NCBI GenBank assembly: GCA_050084515.1
Contig: CM114273.1
Coordinates: 17,546,001-17,610,000 of the forward strand
From: Blasia pusilla
Taxonomy: Eukaryota > Marchantiophyta > Marchantiopsida > Blasiales
Direction: 5' to 3'
DNA length: 64,000 nucleotides
Position numbers and translations under genes: made by a program. Shown here one piece after another: positions 33,477-44,707 of the stretch (position 1 is its first letter; the number at the start of each line of letters is the position of its first letter). The notes under the pieces are model-generated. The model saw only the letters and a program-made list of their open reading frames with translations. It was not told the DNA's origin and searched no databases.

Positions 33477-33892
33477 CGTACCATTGCAAGAAGAAGGTTG
33501 TACAAAAATGTTTTTCCTGTTCCGCCAGGACCATCGATAAAGAAAAGTTTTGCCTGAAAAATCCATATTTTTCGTCACAGAAAAGCACTTTAAAAGAAAA
33601 CTTAAATAAATAAAAAGTGTAAGAAATTAATAATAAAATATACGATATATAATATCCACTTACAGAAGGTGGCGCATCCTGTAAGATATCGCAAAAAGCA
33701 TTACAAACAACTTCCCAAATCGTGCGTTGTCCATCATTTAAAGACATCTCTCCTGCTCTCACACGTTCACAAAGAATATCATGATCGTAGGAGAGCTCTT
33801 CTTCTTCTAGACGTGAAATAGATAAATCACGAGTTTGGATATTTGGTTGAGGCATGTCAGGGAAGTCCGCCATACTTTTACCATGATCTTGA
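33477..33892 (-). mobile_element. Copied Helitron helicase segment (exon, intron, exon start)
   Basis: Nearly identical to 56221-56638 of the Helitron, including the 111-bp intron, so it was copied at DNA level and not from spliced RNA. It holds the exon reading MADFPDMPQPN through ILQDAPPS, the intron, and the first codons of the Walker A exon. Both edges are abrupt: before 33477 and after 33892 the two loci are unrelated. Confidence 0.9.
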
Positions 33893-34049
33893 TTGAATGA
33901 CCTGGTTCATGAACGCCTCCCCAAAGTGATAAACTAAATAGCGAGTGAACCAGTGCCTATCTACAAAGAGTATCTTGACATGGTATGGATTAAGGAAAGG
34001 AGAGTCGGGCATAACTCGTGCTCCATCCCTATCCATGCTTGACAGATAT

Positions 34050-34295
34050 TCTCTACTCTCCTCAAGAATGGGTTTTGGCGGATTTATTCTCCCAAGAGGG
34101 GTAATCGACTCTCATTGGGGAAGTAACAAGCCAAAAAATTTACTATTTTAGTATGACTAAACTCCTCTAAGGTGACAAACCTCTCATCTCCACATACACA
34201 CCACACTCTAGAAACCTCTCGAAGAATAGACCATGGTCAAGTTACTCTCCCAAGAGGGGTGATCCACTCTCATTGGAAGAGCAAGCAATCCCAAA
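34050..34295 (+). repeat. Direct repeat, two copies of about 85-95 bp
   Basis: Copy A (about 34050-34135) and copy B (about 34200-34295) share CTCCCAAGAGGGGTNATCNA and CTCTCATTGG. They lie about 160 bp apart. Confidence 0.65.
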
Positions 34296-35764
34296 GTCAT
34301 ACACTCAAGAGTGACACAAAAGACTCAAGATGTGGAATAGAAGGTGATGAACCCTTGAAGGTCCCTCCTCTTTATATACTCACAAGAGACCCACAACAGT
34401 ACGAAATAGAGCTAATCTTATCTTGTGCCACATGGCTTCCTCTCAAGGCTTAGCCAATCACATTTTGACAGAAGTAGATTTCCTCTTATCTCTTCCAAAA
34501 TATCCTCTTTTACCCACTTGATATTTCCAAATTACCCCAACTAACCTAGCCACCAACCAAGCCTACTTTTGTTTTTCATTAAAGCACCAACCTCACTACT
34601 TTACTTTTATAAAGTTATCTTTTATTTATTACCTCTTTTCTAAAGTTGGGCCCGCATAAAAGAGGCACCATAAAGAGGTTTAAACATGGGGATTTCCTTT
34701 TCCTAAGCTAATTTACTGAATACTAATAAAACTCTATCTAACACTTAACGAGGAAGGAGTTTACACACTGGCTGATTCTACTATACGACACCGTGTTCGG
34801 CCATTGTCCACCTTTTGGTTGCCATTGCCGCCATTACGGAATGGAGGGTCTTCCACGACTACCGTTGATTCTCTGACTTGCGCCGCCACCACGTACTTTG
34901 GTTTGGCCGTCGCTACCGTCATCGCAATTTTTTCATCAACCAATGATGGCAAGTGACCTCGGGTTATCGTGCTTGAGTTTTCATTTCATGTTGCTATGTT
35001 GTGATTGGTAGCCGCTCGACGACGATCAAGTACCGTGCCGTGACGCATGTACCCGCAAAGTGCCCTCGATTTCCGCGCCATGCCGCTTGTGGCTGCACCG
35101 CACCATCTCAATCGCGGAGCCCCTCCTTCACTAAGGACCAGAGTGTGTGAATTTCTGATTGAGGAGGGTATGCCGCCGAGTGCCGCACCCCATTCCCGAG
35201 TGCCGTGTCGTTTGTAGCCGTTCCGTGCCGCCAATGCCGCACCGGACCACTGAACCTACATCGCACATCAAGGAGGTTTGAGTAACCTCAGTACGAGAGG
35301 AGTACGACTTGCTGATTGGAGGAGTTATCTTCACGACCAAATTGGGGTCGAGATTTGCAATTGTCGAGGAGCGACATCAACATTATTGTCAAGTTACCCA
35401 TTCTGGTCTCTTACCCTGCACGTGTGAGAGATTTCTGGATATTGGGAAGTTATGTGGGATATTGGGATTCGTACTGATGCTGAGAGCATCAATGATGTAT
35501 GGGTTTAGAAGACATAGACGTGTGTGGGATGTCCAGAGTTGAGGATGGTTTGTCAATAAGACGATAGATCAATTGATTTGTCGGACCGTGCCGCTTGTTG
35601 CCACACAACACACATCTAAGTGAGAGAGTGTAGATTGAGTGCCACATGTTTAGTTTTAGAGATTGAGGGATTGCTTGCAAGATTGAGAGTGATTGTGTGA
35701 GAGGAGCATGAGGCCCATCACAACGTCCTTTCGGGATTTTGAGAGGCAAGGTAGTGGACTTGAG
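34296..35764. other. No clear gene; may hold the 5' end of the old gypsy element
   Basis: Short GC-rich frames with repeated GTGCCG-type sequence around 34990-35260. No LTR could be defined, because the element's 3' end is missing and there is no partner to compare. Confidence 0.35.
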
Positions 35765-35842
35765 AGTAGCTCTTGAGGATTTACCTAGAGTGATGCGAGG
35801 TTTCGAGGGTCTCCACGTGAGAGACCACCTCGATCTCCTTCT

Positions 35843-37400
35843 ATGTCATTTTCGGACAAGGGGGAGCATGTAGAGGAGTTTGTTAGTGATCCACCGTACA
35901 CATTGAGTGGTCCTACCAGTTGGGCGTACGAGATGGACGACCGGGGTAGAGGACCGCGAAGGTTTTTGGATGTTGTAGGCACTATGGAGCTACACGACTT
36001 CATTGCAGAGTTTAGGAGTTGGTGTGACTCACAGCGGGCTAGGAACTCTAGAGAGTTCAACCCATTTACAACATGGAATGGTATGTTCCAACATTTAGAG
36101 GGGACGCCTATGGACGATTACCATGAGTTCTCCCATAGGTATATTTAGGTGATTGAGGCATGACGACTCTACTATGACCCACACTATGTGTCATGGACGG
36201 AGCCGTTCCCAGATGAGGAGGAGGAGTCAGAAGAGGCTACTTCCTCTTCCACTAGTGATGTTTTAGGAGGGGTCACTTGCATTGGAGCACTTGCACCATC
36301 TAGTCCAGTTCGTCGCAGGTTCAACCCCGTGGTTGAGTTCTTCGTTGAGTTGAGGCTTACACTCGCTTGCGCCTGTTGATCAACGTCACTCAGGGGGTGA
36401 TAGAGGCTCGGGCTATCCAGTCATGGTACGCGATGGTGGACCAGATCCTACGGACACAGGTGCAGGAGGGGGTGCTTCTTATGAACACCTCCCCTACTTT
36501 GAGAGATATTTTTAGGACCGCCGAGAACATTGAGCGCAACATGGCGGAGGAGAGCGTACCCACCATGGGTTCTTGGCGAGAGCAATCACGATTGTCTACA
36601 CCACCAATGCAACAACGTGGACTCTGAGATAGGTTGATTATGGCACCACAAGCTCAAGGAGGATACCAAGAGACCGTGCCACAGAGACTTGCGTCTTCAT
36701 ATGCGGCTCAGCAGTAGCCACCTACAATTACTTTTTGGTCATATGGTGGAGTCCATCATCAGCATGATTGCATTTGTCAGGGTCATGGACGTGTGCCTCA
36801 GCATAGAGGAGGAGATGGTGCTGCACGAGGAGGTTATCATTGTGACTATTGTCAGAGTTATGGTCATACACGCACTTGATGTTTCAGTTTACACCCTGAG
36901 TTACGTGCGGATGGAGGGCTAGAGAGGGCACCAGAGTGAGTAGCCGATCCGGGTGGGCCTAGAGATCGTGCATCAGGTGGTTCCGTTGGGGGACGAGGAG
37001 TGAGAATTGCCCGACATGGTGATGGAGCTCCCCGTGGAGGAGGTAGAGTCCCACCACCTAGACGCGTGGAGGGAGACATCGGGCGTGAGGCTGGGATGGT
37101 TGCTCAGATACACCAACTACAAGAGCAGATTGCCGCTATGGCATTGAGATTACCCGATGCTAGATCTGTGGCATCGACATCATATGGAGCAGCCAGAGAT
37201 ATGGAGGATCCTGGTTGGATGTGCGGGGTTGCCCAGCTAGAGGCTGCCGTAGTTGTGACGCATGGAGCAACCGGAGAGTTGGATACACAGCAAGGGGAAG
37301 CCAGGAAACATACCATGCTTCCTCAGTCTTTCACGTTGTCTGAGGCAATGAGGAGTCCATTGATGGGTCTTAATCAGAGTTCCTGGAGAGTTGGTGATAT
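35843..37400 (+). pseudogene. Gag region of the methyltransferase-bearing gypsy element
   Basis: The first frame (35843 on) encodes a capsid-like segment (GTMELHDFIAEFRSWCDSQR, NPFTTWNGMFQHLEG), interrupted by TAG 36146 and a nearby TGA, then an acidic stretch (FPDEEEESEE) in the same frame. Further along, about 36841-36882 reads C-x2-C-x3-G-H-x4-C, a CCHC zinc knuckle; a TGA at 36877 sits inside it, where CGA (Arg) would fit. A predicted helix (MVAQIHQLQEQIAAMALRL) follows near 37100. Gag normally forms the particle and binds RNA. Several frame changes occur, so no intact product can be made. Confidence 0.75.
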
Positions 37401-37839
37401 TTTTGGTGTGTAGGCACAGAGGGCGATGGGAGAAGCAAGTGCGACGACTCCTATTGCTGATGCTTAGGAGGGGCATGTGTCAAGCACGTTGTTGGGGGCG
37501 ACCACCGTTGTGTATAGCGCTCCTTTATTTTTTGCTTCTGATGTCATGACATTGGGAGGTACGCCCGCTGAGGTTTTTCAGCTCGCCGTTACACTATGTG
37601 AGTGTGGAGTTGGAGTTCTTGCATCACGTTCAGAGGTGATTTAAGAGGAGGTGATGGACCTGCCCTTGGAGTTGATGCTCGGGCCGTCCACGTAAGATTC
37701 ATGGCAGGCTGCGGTTGCTAGGATGGCGGAGATACCCGCTGACAGGCGATAAAGCGTGCCATGGCTTCTCTAGGTGTTATTTTGCTGGATTACTAGGGAG
37801 AGGTCTTCTTGTTGGTGAGTCCAAGAGGTAGAGCTTTTA

Positions 37840-38200
37840 GTCAATAGTGCGTCTTGTTGGATTCAGGAGCACAATCCCTGATCTTGGGGAAAGCGTCATT
37901 CAGAGGATTGGGCTTGACGAGAGCCGATGTGGAGCATTGTCCATTCCGGATACATACATCCTTGGGTGGAACAAGTACCACATAGTATATCACCCGACAT
38001 TAGGTCATGGTGAGGATTCATCCGGAACATCCTACAAATGAGTCCGTGGTGCGAGCCAAGGCGATAGTGACTGATGTAGAGTCCTACGACATCTTGGTTG
38101 GTAGAGCAGTGTTATACCCGATGGGATTTTCCCTGCATTACTGGGAGTAGTCAACGTCCTAAAGACTAGGATGGCAGTCACGTGATGGAAGCCTTAGCTC
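37840..38200 (+). pseudogene. Retropepsin region of the gypsy element
   Basis: The frame at 37851 reads VLLDSGAQSLILGKA, with the catalytic D-S-G at 37860-37868, then GLGLTRADVEH-like sequence in a shifted frame. The spacer to about 38160 includes a YDILVGRAVLYPMGF-like block. Stops and shifts break it. The protease would cut the polyprotein; its position between gag and the methyltransferase is clear. Confidence 0.7.
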
Positions 38201-38407
38201 ATTACTCGTTCGATTCACAGGTGCAGTGATCGAGCGACAACTAGGAGAGATGGCGACTTTAGCATCATTTAGCAGTGCCATCACTTGGCCTAGTGATTTG
38301 ATTGAGGGACATGTCCATGCAAAGGATATTCCCGATCCTGACATTTCTAAGGAGAGGAGTGTCATGGTAGCCGCATCAGTCCGTGGAGGAGAGGTGTTGT
38401 TTGGGGC

Positions 38408-39530
38408 TCGACTGAGGAGCTTCGACGCTTGGCCACTGAGCATGTGCAGACCACGTGGAGCAAGACATTTGCACTAGAGTGTGACGAGTCAAAGGAACCC
38501 CAGATAGGAAGGAGTGTTGCTATGAACCCTTTGGACACCACCCTGATTGTGTGATGCATCCCATAGGAGGATATTCGGGTGTTGGATCTCTTTGGAGGGA
38601 TCAGCACTAGGTTAGCTGTTGTTTTGCACGCTAGAGTGCATGTGTAGCAGTACTTGTATATGGAGATTGATGATGTTGGGAGGCGCGCTTCACTTCACCA
38701 TGTGGCACAATTACGCCTCTATTTTCCCGACTTGTTGTCTACGTCCACCATTCAAGCTCACCAGAGTTCCATATCGAGGGACATTTCATTGTTGGGGGCG
38801 CACGACTTGGAGCGGGTAGGGACCATAGACTTGGTCATTGCTGGTTGGCCATGTACGTCAGGGCCAATCGAGTGTTGGATGAGATAGCGGATTAGCTGAC
38901 ACTCAGTCCAGGTTATTTTGGGAGATGATGCGGATCTTGCGATATTTACAGGAGCATAAGCCTCATTCTCTAGCATACATTTTGGAGAATGTGCCAATTT
39001 TGGGCGATTCGAGGTCGCGCGTGGTGACGAGTGCACATCTAGTGCGCGCATGGATCGGCCCAGAAGTGTTGTTAGATGCGGCGAGTGTAGGTTCTAGAGC
39101 ACACTGCCTGCATCTTTGGTGGACCAACTTGGTACCACATGAGTTTTGTGGAGGGCGTATGCTAGCGTGGAGCGCCCCTCCGATTTGTTGGTGGATTCTA
39201 TTTTGGATCCATGTCGTCGATCACAAGCAGTGAGGCACGATGATAGACCGCCGTTGATTGTGGTCAACAGGATTGGCATGCCACGGGTAGCCTATCCCAC
39301 ATTTGTGAGTTTTCTTGCTTCATATGCATTCCAAGAGGCCGGACCTTGCTTGGCTTGGGATGACCAGGTACAGAGGTTGGTGGAGGCCAACGCCGATGAG
39401 CGAGAGCGAGCGATGGGATTCCCCATAGGAGTGATGGCAGTATCGTCACTATTAGAGATATCATGACATCATGTCTTGGGTTAGGCAATGGACCTAAACT
39501 GCTTGACATGGATTTTCAACTTAGACGTAG
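38408..39530 (+). pseudogene. Cytosine-5 DNA methyltransferase domain inside a Ty3/gypsy element
   Basis: Motifs in order. Motif I is VLDLFGGIST (DLFGG at 38585-38599). Motif IV is VIAGWPC, with the catalytic Cys codon at 38852-38854. Next comes a frame change, then RLFWEMMRILRYL. Motif VI is ILENVP (ENV at 38985-38993). A motif VIII-like block is SRAHCLHLWWTNL near 39090-39125. Motif IX follows (RVAYPTFVSFLASYAF), then RERAMGFPIG. Motif X is VLG, stop, AMDLN at 39473-39499. In-frame stops at 38552, 38564, 38645, 39464 and 39482 are all TGA or TAG. Two frameshifts near 38860 and 39200 also break it. At about 370 codons it is a compact catalytic domain; no chromatin-reader domain is visible. 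The enzyme class adds a methyl group to cytosine from S-adenosylmethionine. Protease upstream and reverse transcriptase downstream show it belongs to the element. Confidence 0.88.
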
Positions 39531-39831
39531 CTGAGCATCTTCTTTTGAGGATACGGCAGATCACAGTTGTTGCGTTGGTGGGCCCGTTGCCTACCGGGAC
39601 GGTTGAGGCAATGGTTGGGGGCAAGATCTGAGGAGATCGACAAACCAGGGGTGATCGAGACAACACCCTTGGACTTCTTGGGATGTTTTGCAGGTACGAC
39701 AAGAGATGATAGCCACAGCATCGAGCGTTGTTAAGGGTCCTGCACGTGGAGATAAGAACTCTCTTGTCCGAGACGGGGTCTCACCATAGCAACCACCAAC
39801 ATCCACATCGGAGAGTCCTACCGTAGTCACG

Positions 39832-41138
39832 ATGGAGACTTGGGAGCCAGATATGGGCCCTACTTTGACAAAAAGAGAGCGGCGTCGGATACACCAGTTC
39901 CTTAGGAGTTATAGGAGTTGTTTTGTATTTAGTATGCATGATTTGGGTACGCTAAAGGGTCGAGGGATCCGCATTGAGTTGTCGATTGACTCGCCAATCT
40001 TCCAACGACTCTACAGGTACAGTGACATGGAGAGGGCTCTGATTCAGAGTAGGAGCCTGGACTTGGTTGGAGCACGACTAGTGGAGATGTCGCATGGAGA
40101 GTATACATGTGCTTCTGTCATGCCCACCAAGAAGGATATGCATGGCAACTAGACGGATAGGCGGATGTGTGGAGATTACCGACCTGTCAATCACCAGACG
40201 AAGTCCGGTAGGTATGCCATGCCCACCCCTGAGGAGATCTTTGATGCGATTGGATATGCAAAGGTCATTGGATTAGCAAGCCTGATACCATCGGGTGCCT
40301 ATCAAATTGGAGGACAGGTAGAAGACGGCATTTTGGGGCATCGATCCTCACGGGAAGGATTGTTTGTACCAATGGCGGTTCTTACCATTTGGGTTAAAGA
40401 ACGCCCCGGCTGAGTTTCAAAGGGTCATAGATAGGATCTTGGCAGGTCTGGATTTTGCTAGGTGTTATATTGATGACATCTTAGTGTTTAGCGCCAGGGT
40501 TGAGGAGCATGAGCGACATCTAGAGGAGATGTTCGATGATTGCTGTTATATGGGCTGAAGCTACATCCAGGCAAGTGCAAGTTCTTCTACGACCAGATTC
40601 AGTACTTGTGTCATATGATATACCTAGAGGGCCTTGGTGTGCAGCAGACAAAGGTAGAGGTTGTTTCACGCATTCCACCCCCTGCAGATGTGAGTCAAGT
40701 TTGTGCATTCATGGGATTGGCAAACTTCTATCAACGGTACGTCAAGGGTTTTAGCTCGATTGCAAAGCCGCTGACCTTGCTGACCAAGGTGGATCAGGAG
40801 TGGCACTAGGGAGATGAGAAGGAGAGAGCATTTCATATGCTCAAGGACAGATTGATGTCCACGCCCATATTGAGGAGACAGATCAGGGTGCGTCCTTTCC
40901 AGTTCCATACCGATTGGAGCATATTGGGGCTTGGAGCCGTGCTCATCCAGCATGACGATGATAGTAGAGAGTTAGTGGTGGCTTACGCTACTCGCTTGAA
41001 CAACGTTGCAGAGGCAAAGTATAGCTCGTATGAGGGTGAGTGCTTGGCTGTAGTATGGGTTGTCGCACATTTCAGATGTTATCTATTCAACAATCCCTTT
41101 ACCATCATTACTCATCATCAGCCACTTAAGTGGTTGAT
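39832..41138 (+). pseudogene. Reverse transcriptase and first part of RNase H, gypsy element
   Basis: RT blocks: RMCGDYRPVNHQTKS (about 40162-40206), YAMPTPEEIFDAIG, then, after a frame change, YQWRFLPFGLKNAPAEF and CYIDDILVFSA (YIDD at 40466-40477). The thumb and connection include PADVSQVCAFMGLANFYQRYV. RNase H runs from about 40900: FHTDWSILGLGAVL with the first Asp, YEGECLAVVW with the Glu, then TIITHHQPLKWL, where the expected Asp is His. TAG 40150 sits where Trp would fit. The frame breaks off at 41138 inside RNase H at the nested insertion and resumes at 48502. Confidence 0.88.
41134..41138 (+). repeat. Target-site duplication, left copy (TTGAT)
   Basis: TTGAT directly precedes the left LTR of the nested element and recurs at 48502-48506 after the right LTR. 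Five bp is the usual Ty3/gypsy duplication. Confidence 0.95.
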
Positions 41139-42143
41139 TGTCGCGCTCCTACTCTCCTTGAACGTCAATCTTTAGTGTTGCGGAAGCGTACGTTCAGTAG
41201 GTCACGATCTCATCGCCGATCTGCACCCAAACACACACTCTCGTTAGTCGGGTCTGGGCCAACCAACGTTCCAACCCACCGAGTTCTCAACTCGGCGTCT
41301 CATCAAGCTCACCCTTCCTTAGTTCCTAGTTTCCAAAACACGGCAAGTCCTTCAAGACTTGGAACAGACTTCCTGGTTAGTCCAGGGATCTGAAACGACA
41401 CTTCTTGGCGCATAGCGATCCCAACTCATTCAACGGACCTCGTGTGAGTTCCAAACCGAGACCCAAGTAATTGAGTCGCGGGGTGAAATCAAGAGGGATG
41501 TCTAAAATCACCTCAATAGACTTGGTGCGGTTTTCCAACCCAACCCCAAACTCGCGTTCCGTTCCATGCCCTTAGGCGCCTTGGCGCCCAAAGTGGGGTT
41601 CGGGTTCCAAGCACTCTCGAAGACCTTCCCCTTACTAGTACTTCTGGGATTCTCCAATAACCCCCCCCTCCCCCCTTGGAAAAGGAGGGTCGGGCCCTTC
41701 ATTGTGGCCCTCAACCCGACTCTACTTACAGTCGTTTCCGGGTTATTTCTCAGCCGTTGCTGAAGCGTTTGCAAAGATCTTTAGTGCGTTTGAACCAACT
41801 TTCCATAAGCTTTCTAACGCACCCTTATTTAATCCAAACTCATCTTGGAGCTAAAAGTTATGGCCATAAATACAGTCGGAAACTCTCAAACGCTAGTGGC
41901 GTTCCAAATCCGGATTCTTCCTTTTGGCAACCCACTTTCTAGACTCGACTTCTTTCAAGTCTCATTGTGCGTTTGGTCCAGGTTTCTCGGTCGTGACCAC
42001 AACATCTGAAACGCGACGCCTCGCTCGCGTCTCGTCTCTCGTCTCCTCTTTGAGACTACTCCAATGCGCAAACCATCTTAGCGTGAGCCTGCTAATGTTT
42101 CGATGTTCCGCTTGGCACTCGTTTGGTCATGAGGGTCGCGACA
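41139..42143 (-). repeat. 3' LTR of the nested chromovirus
   Basis: 1005 bp with the terminal inverted heptamer TGTCGCG/CGCGACA. It aligns along its whole length with 47501-48501, with scattered substitutions and small indels. A C-rich run near 41660 differs in length between the copies. Confidence 0.95.
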
Positions 42144-42157
42144 CTCACCCCTCTTTA
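42144..42157 (-). promoter_or_regulatory. Polypurine tract
   Basis: On the minus strand the bases just before the 3' LTR read TAAAGAGGGGTGAG, a purine run in the place where plus-strand DNA synthesis is primed. Confidence 0.7.
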
Positions 42158-42833
42158 GAGGTTGATGCCCTCATCAACGCAAACCTTTGTTATGTCAAGT
42201 CTCTTGGGCAGCCTACCCCTTGACATTGAATTGCGTTCTGGTGACTAACCCGCAATTCCTCTTAGTCTATAGTTGTCGCTTTGCTCCACTTAGAATTATT
42301 AGCCTCTCCTCTTTGATAAGCCTGGACAGGTTCCAAAGAACTAACCTATCAAATAAGCTAACTAAGTGTGCAACCTTAGACTCTTCTGGCTCACTCTTGT
42401 AAACATCACACCTATTTACCTGGTCCACAAACCGTACTACTATTGGGTCGCTCTCGTATTCGACTTAGGCGCGTCACTAAGTTTACTTATGTGGCCACAA
42501 GTAAGATCACCCCAAGCCCCGAGACAGACAACATCTGCCCCGCCGATGCTAGGGCAAGCCCGAGTGTAATCCAACACAAGGTCCTGTTCTAGGTGCTTAT
42601 CCATATACGAGCTCTTGCCTCAAATACTCCTTGTTTGTCCTCTTGACTTACATCCTAAGCCTATGAGGAACGACTCATAGCCATGCACTACCACATACAA
42701 ATTGCAATCAACTCTGGCATCGAATCTCCAAATCCATACACTCCTTTATTGCAACACTAGCATATTCTAGTTACAACAGCCTTCGGCCCAAGATTCCACT
42801 GGTTACAAGTCATGTCTCTAGCTTCTCCTCGTA
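42158..42833. other. Noncoding 3' internal region of the nested element
   Basis: Lies between the chromodomain stop and the polypurine tract. No coding motif is seen. Confidence 0.6.
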
Positions 42834-43610
42834 CTAACGCATGTGCTTCGCTTGTGTTTGCTTGAATTCTCGCAACAACTCTTGCGCGTGTTCCAAATCT
42901 GCCTCCGCAATCCAAGTCGCCTCCTTCACATGGTAGCCCTTCCATTTTACCAAGTATTCATACTTGTTGGCCCGACGCCTCGAACGTAAGATGGTCTCCA
43001 TCTCAAACTCCGGCTCTTCATTTATGATCACCGGGTGCGGTCTCACCACCTGTCTCCGCTCGAAACGTCCATTATCTTGAAGGTATTTCTTCAAAAATGA
43101 CACATGAAAGGTCGGGTGAATCTTAAACTCGTCCGGCAGCCTCAACGTATACACATCCTCAAACGGGTTTGTCACAATCACATACCCTCCAACATACTTG
43201 GCAGACAGCTTTGCAGACAACTCTTTCGGAAGAGTGAGGTTCTTCACACTCAACCACACTTGCTCTCCAACTTGGAATCGTACTTGGCGCCGACTCTTGT
43301 TAGCATGCTTAACGTACCTCATTTGAGCCTTTGCAAGACTTCGCCTCGCTCGCTCTTCCCGTTCTCGCATCTCTACCAACAAACCTTCTGCCGTCGCTTG
43401 TCGTGTTCGTGCCAATGTAGTACCCTTCGAAAGGGCTAGGTCAAGAGGCCCTTCTGGCTCTCGTCGATTTTCCAGGAGAAATGGAGATTCTCGATTCGAG
43501 AATGCTTGGCGAGTTGTAGCAAAGATACTCCGCCATGCTCGACCACTTGACCCAATCTTGTTGATCAAGACGACATAATTCCTTAAATCTTGATTCACGA
43601 TAGAGTTCAC
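42834..43610 (-). pseudogene. Integrase C-terminal part with chromodomain
   Basis: The 258-codon minus frame begins inside the integrase. It includes a basic stretch (ANKSRRQVRFQVGEQVWL) leading to a GPY/F-like region (YVIVTNPFEDVYTLRLP, then IHPTFHVSFLKKYL). It ends with a chromodomain: FEMETILRSRRR, then YEYLVKWKGY, then ATWIAEADLEHAQELLREF. The aromatic residues of a chromodomain (Y, W, W) are in place. In chromoviruses this domain helps steer integration toward particular chromatin. The frame differs from the integrase core next door, so a frameshift lies near 43610. Confidence 0.85.
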
Positions 43611-43963
43611 CTTTTCGATCTATCCATCCGTGCACGTGGGTGGAAAGCCGTCTTGGCGAGCTTGGTCTTAAACCTTACGAACAAGTGCTTCCAAAAAGCA
43701 CTGGTAAACTTCAGATCCCGATCTGAAACAATGCTCCTCAGCGAACCGTGAGCACGCCACCAGCTATCAAGAAACACTTGTGACGTCGTATAAGCCGTTG
43801 CGGAATCCACCGTCGGCACGAATCTTGCCAACTTGCTAAACCGATCAACAATCACAAGTATAGCGTTGTATCCCTCAGATTCCGGAAGACTCGTGATGAA
43901 ATCCATACTCACACTTTGCAAGGGTCCTTCGGGATCGGCAAGGGATGCAAACAAGCCCTGCAT
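43607..43963 (-). pseudogene. Integrase catalytic core
   Basis: The minus frame reads SVSMDFITSLPESEGYNAIL (first Asp), then VIVDRFSKLARFVP, then IVSDRDLKFTSAFWKHLF (second Asp). The expected Glu-containing block lies past the frame break at 43610. The frame overlaps the zinc-binding part upstream in another phase. Integrase joins the cDNA to the host chromosome. Confidence 0.85.
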
Positions 43964-44571
43964 TTCTTATCATAAGAGACTCTATTCGCTAGCGGTGTCA
44001 CACAGGTCTTCACATATTGAGCAACATCCTCTTTCATGTTGGGCCAAAGAACCGCCGACGAAGCAGCTAGCGTAGATTTCTCTCCTTTATGTCCTGCCAA
44101 GGGTCCATCGTGACATTCCGCTAACACTTTGGTTTGCATCCTGCCTTGCCCTACATAGATCCTACTCTGTTTGAACCTTAGTAAACTGTGCCTCAAACTT
44201 ATGTTGGCCACCTTCTCACCCTGCTTCAACTTCCTCAGGTACTCCCCTGCGTGAGCATCCTTCATATATCCTTCACGAATCCTTCTTTCCAGGTCTGTCT
44301 CTTTAGGGAACATTGCTCTCAAGACTTGTGTCGTCGATGGCATGTGTTCCTCCTTGCGACTCAACGCATCCGGAATCACATTGTCTTTACCTGGCTTGTG
44401 AATCAACTCAACATCCATCAACGCCAAGGTATCATGCCATCGCAGTTGCTTCGGTGTCACTCGATCCTGGGTCTCAAAATACTTAAGTGATATATTATCG
44501 GTGAATACTCGAGTCCTGTGGAGCCCTAAATAATGCCGCCACTTCCTCAAGCAATGTACCACCGCGAACAA
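43909..44571 (-). pseudogene. RNase H end and integrase zinc-binding region
   Basis: The minus frame starts within RNase H (FAVVHCLRKWRHYLGLHRT, FTDNISLKYF with the Asp, KPGKDNVIPDALSRK). It then carries a His-His-Cys-Cys pattern (CHDGPLAGHKGEK, then WPNMKEDVAQYVKTC), the integrase N-terminal zinc region. The second Cys of the final pair is disturbed (CVTPLANRV). A frame change near 44600-44700 separates it from the RT frame. Confidence 0.85.
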
Positions 44572-44707
44572 CTCTTTCTCGTGAGTAGGTCATCTCCTTT
44601 CAGTATTGCTAAGCTTCTTGCTCTCGTATGCCACCGGTCTCCCTTCTTGCACCAACATTCCTGCAACCGCGAAATCACTAGCATCGGTATGCACTTCGAA
44701 CGGTTTG

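Noticed and set aside
35285-35310. CAGTACGAGAGGA resembles the sarcin-ricin loop of large-subunit rRNA
   Set aside because: Only about 13 bases match; the bases after it do not follow plant 25S rRNA, and no other rRNA sequence is nearby.
41566-42402. Plus-strand frames in the LTR and 3' region, repeated at 47330-48539
   Set aside because: They lie in LTR or noncoding sequence opposite the element's own genes and are not conserved beyond the LTR identity.
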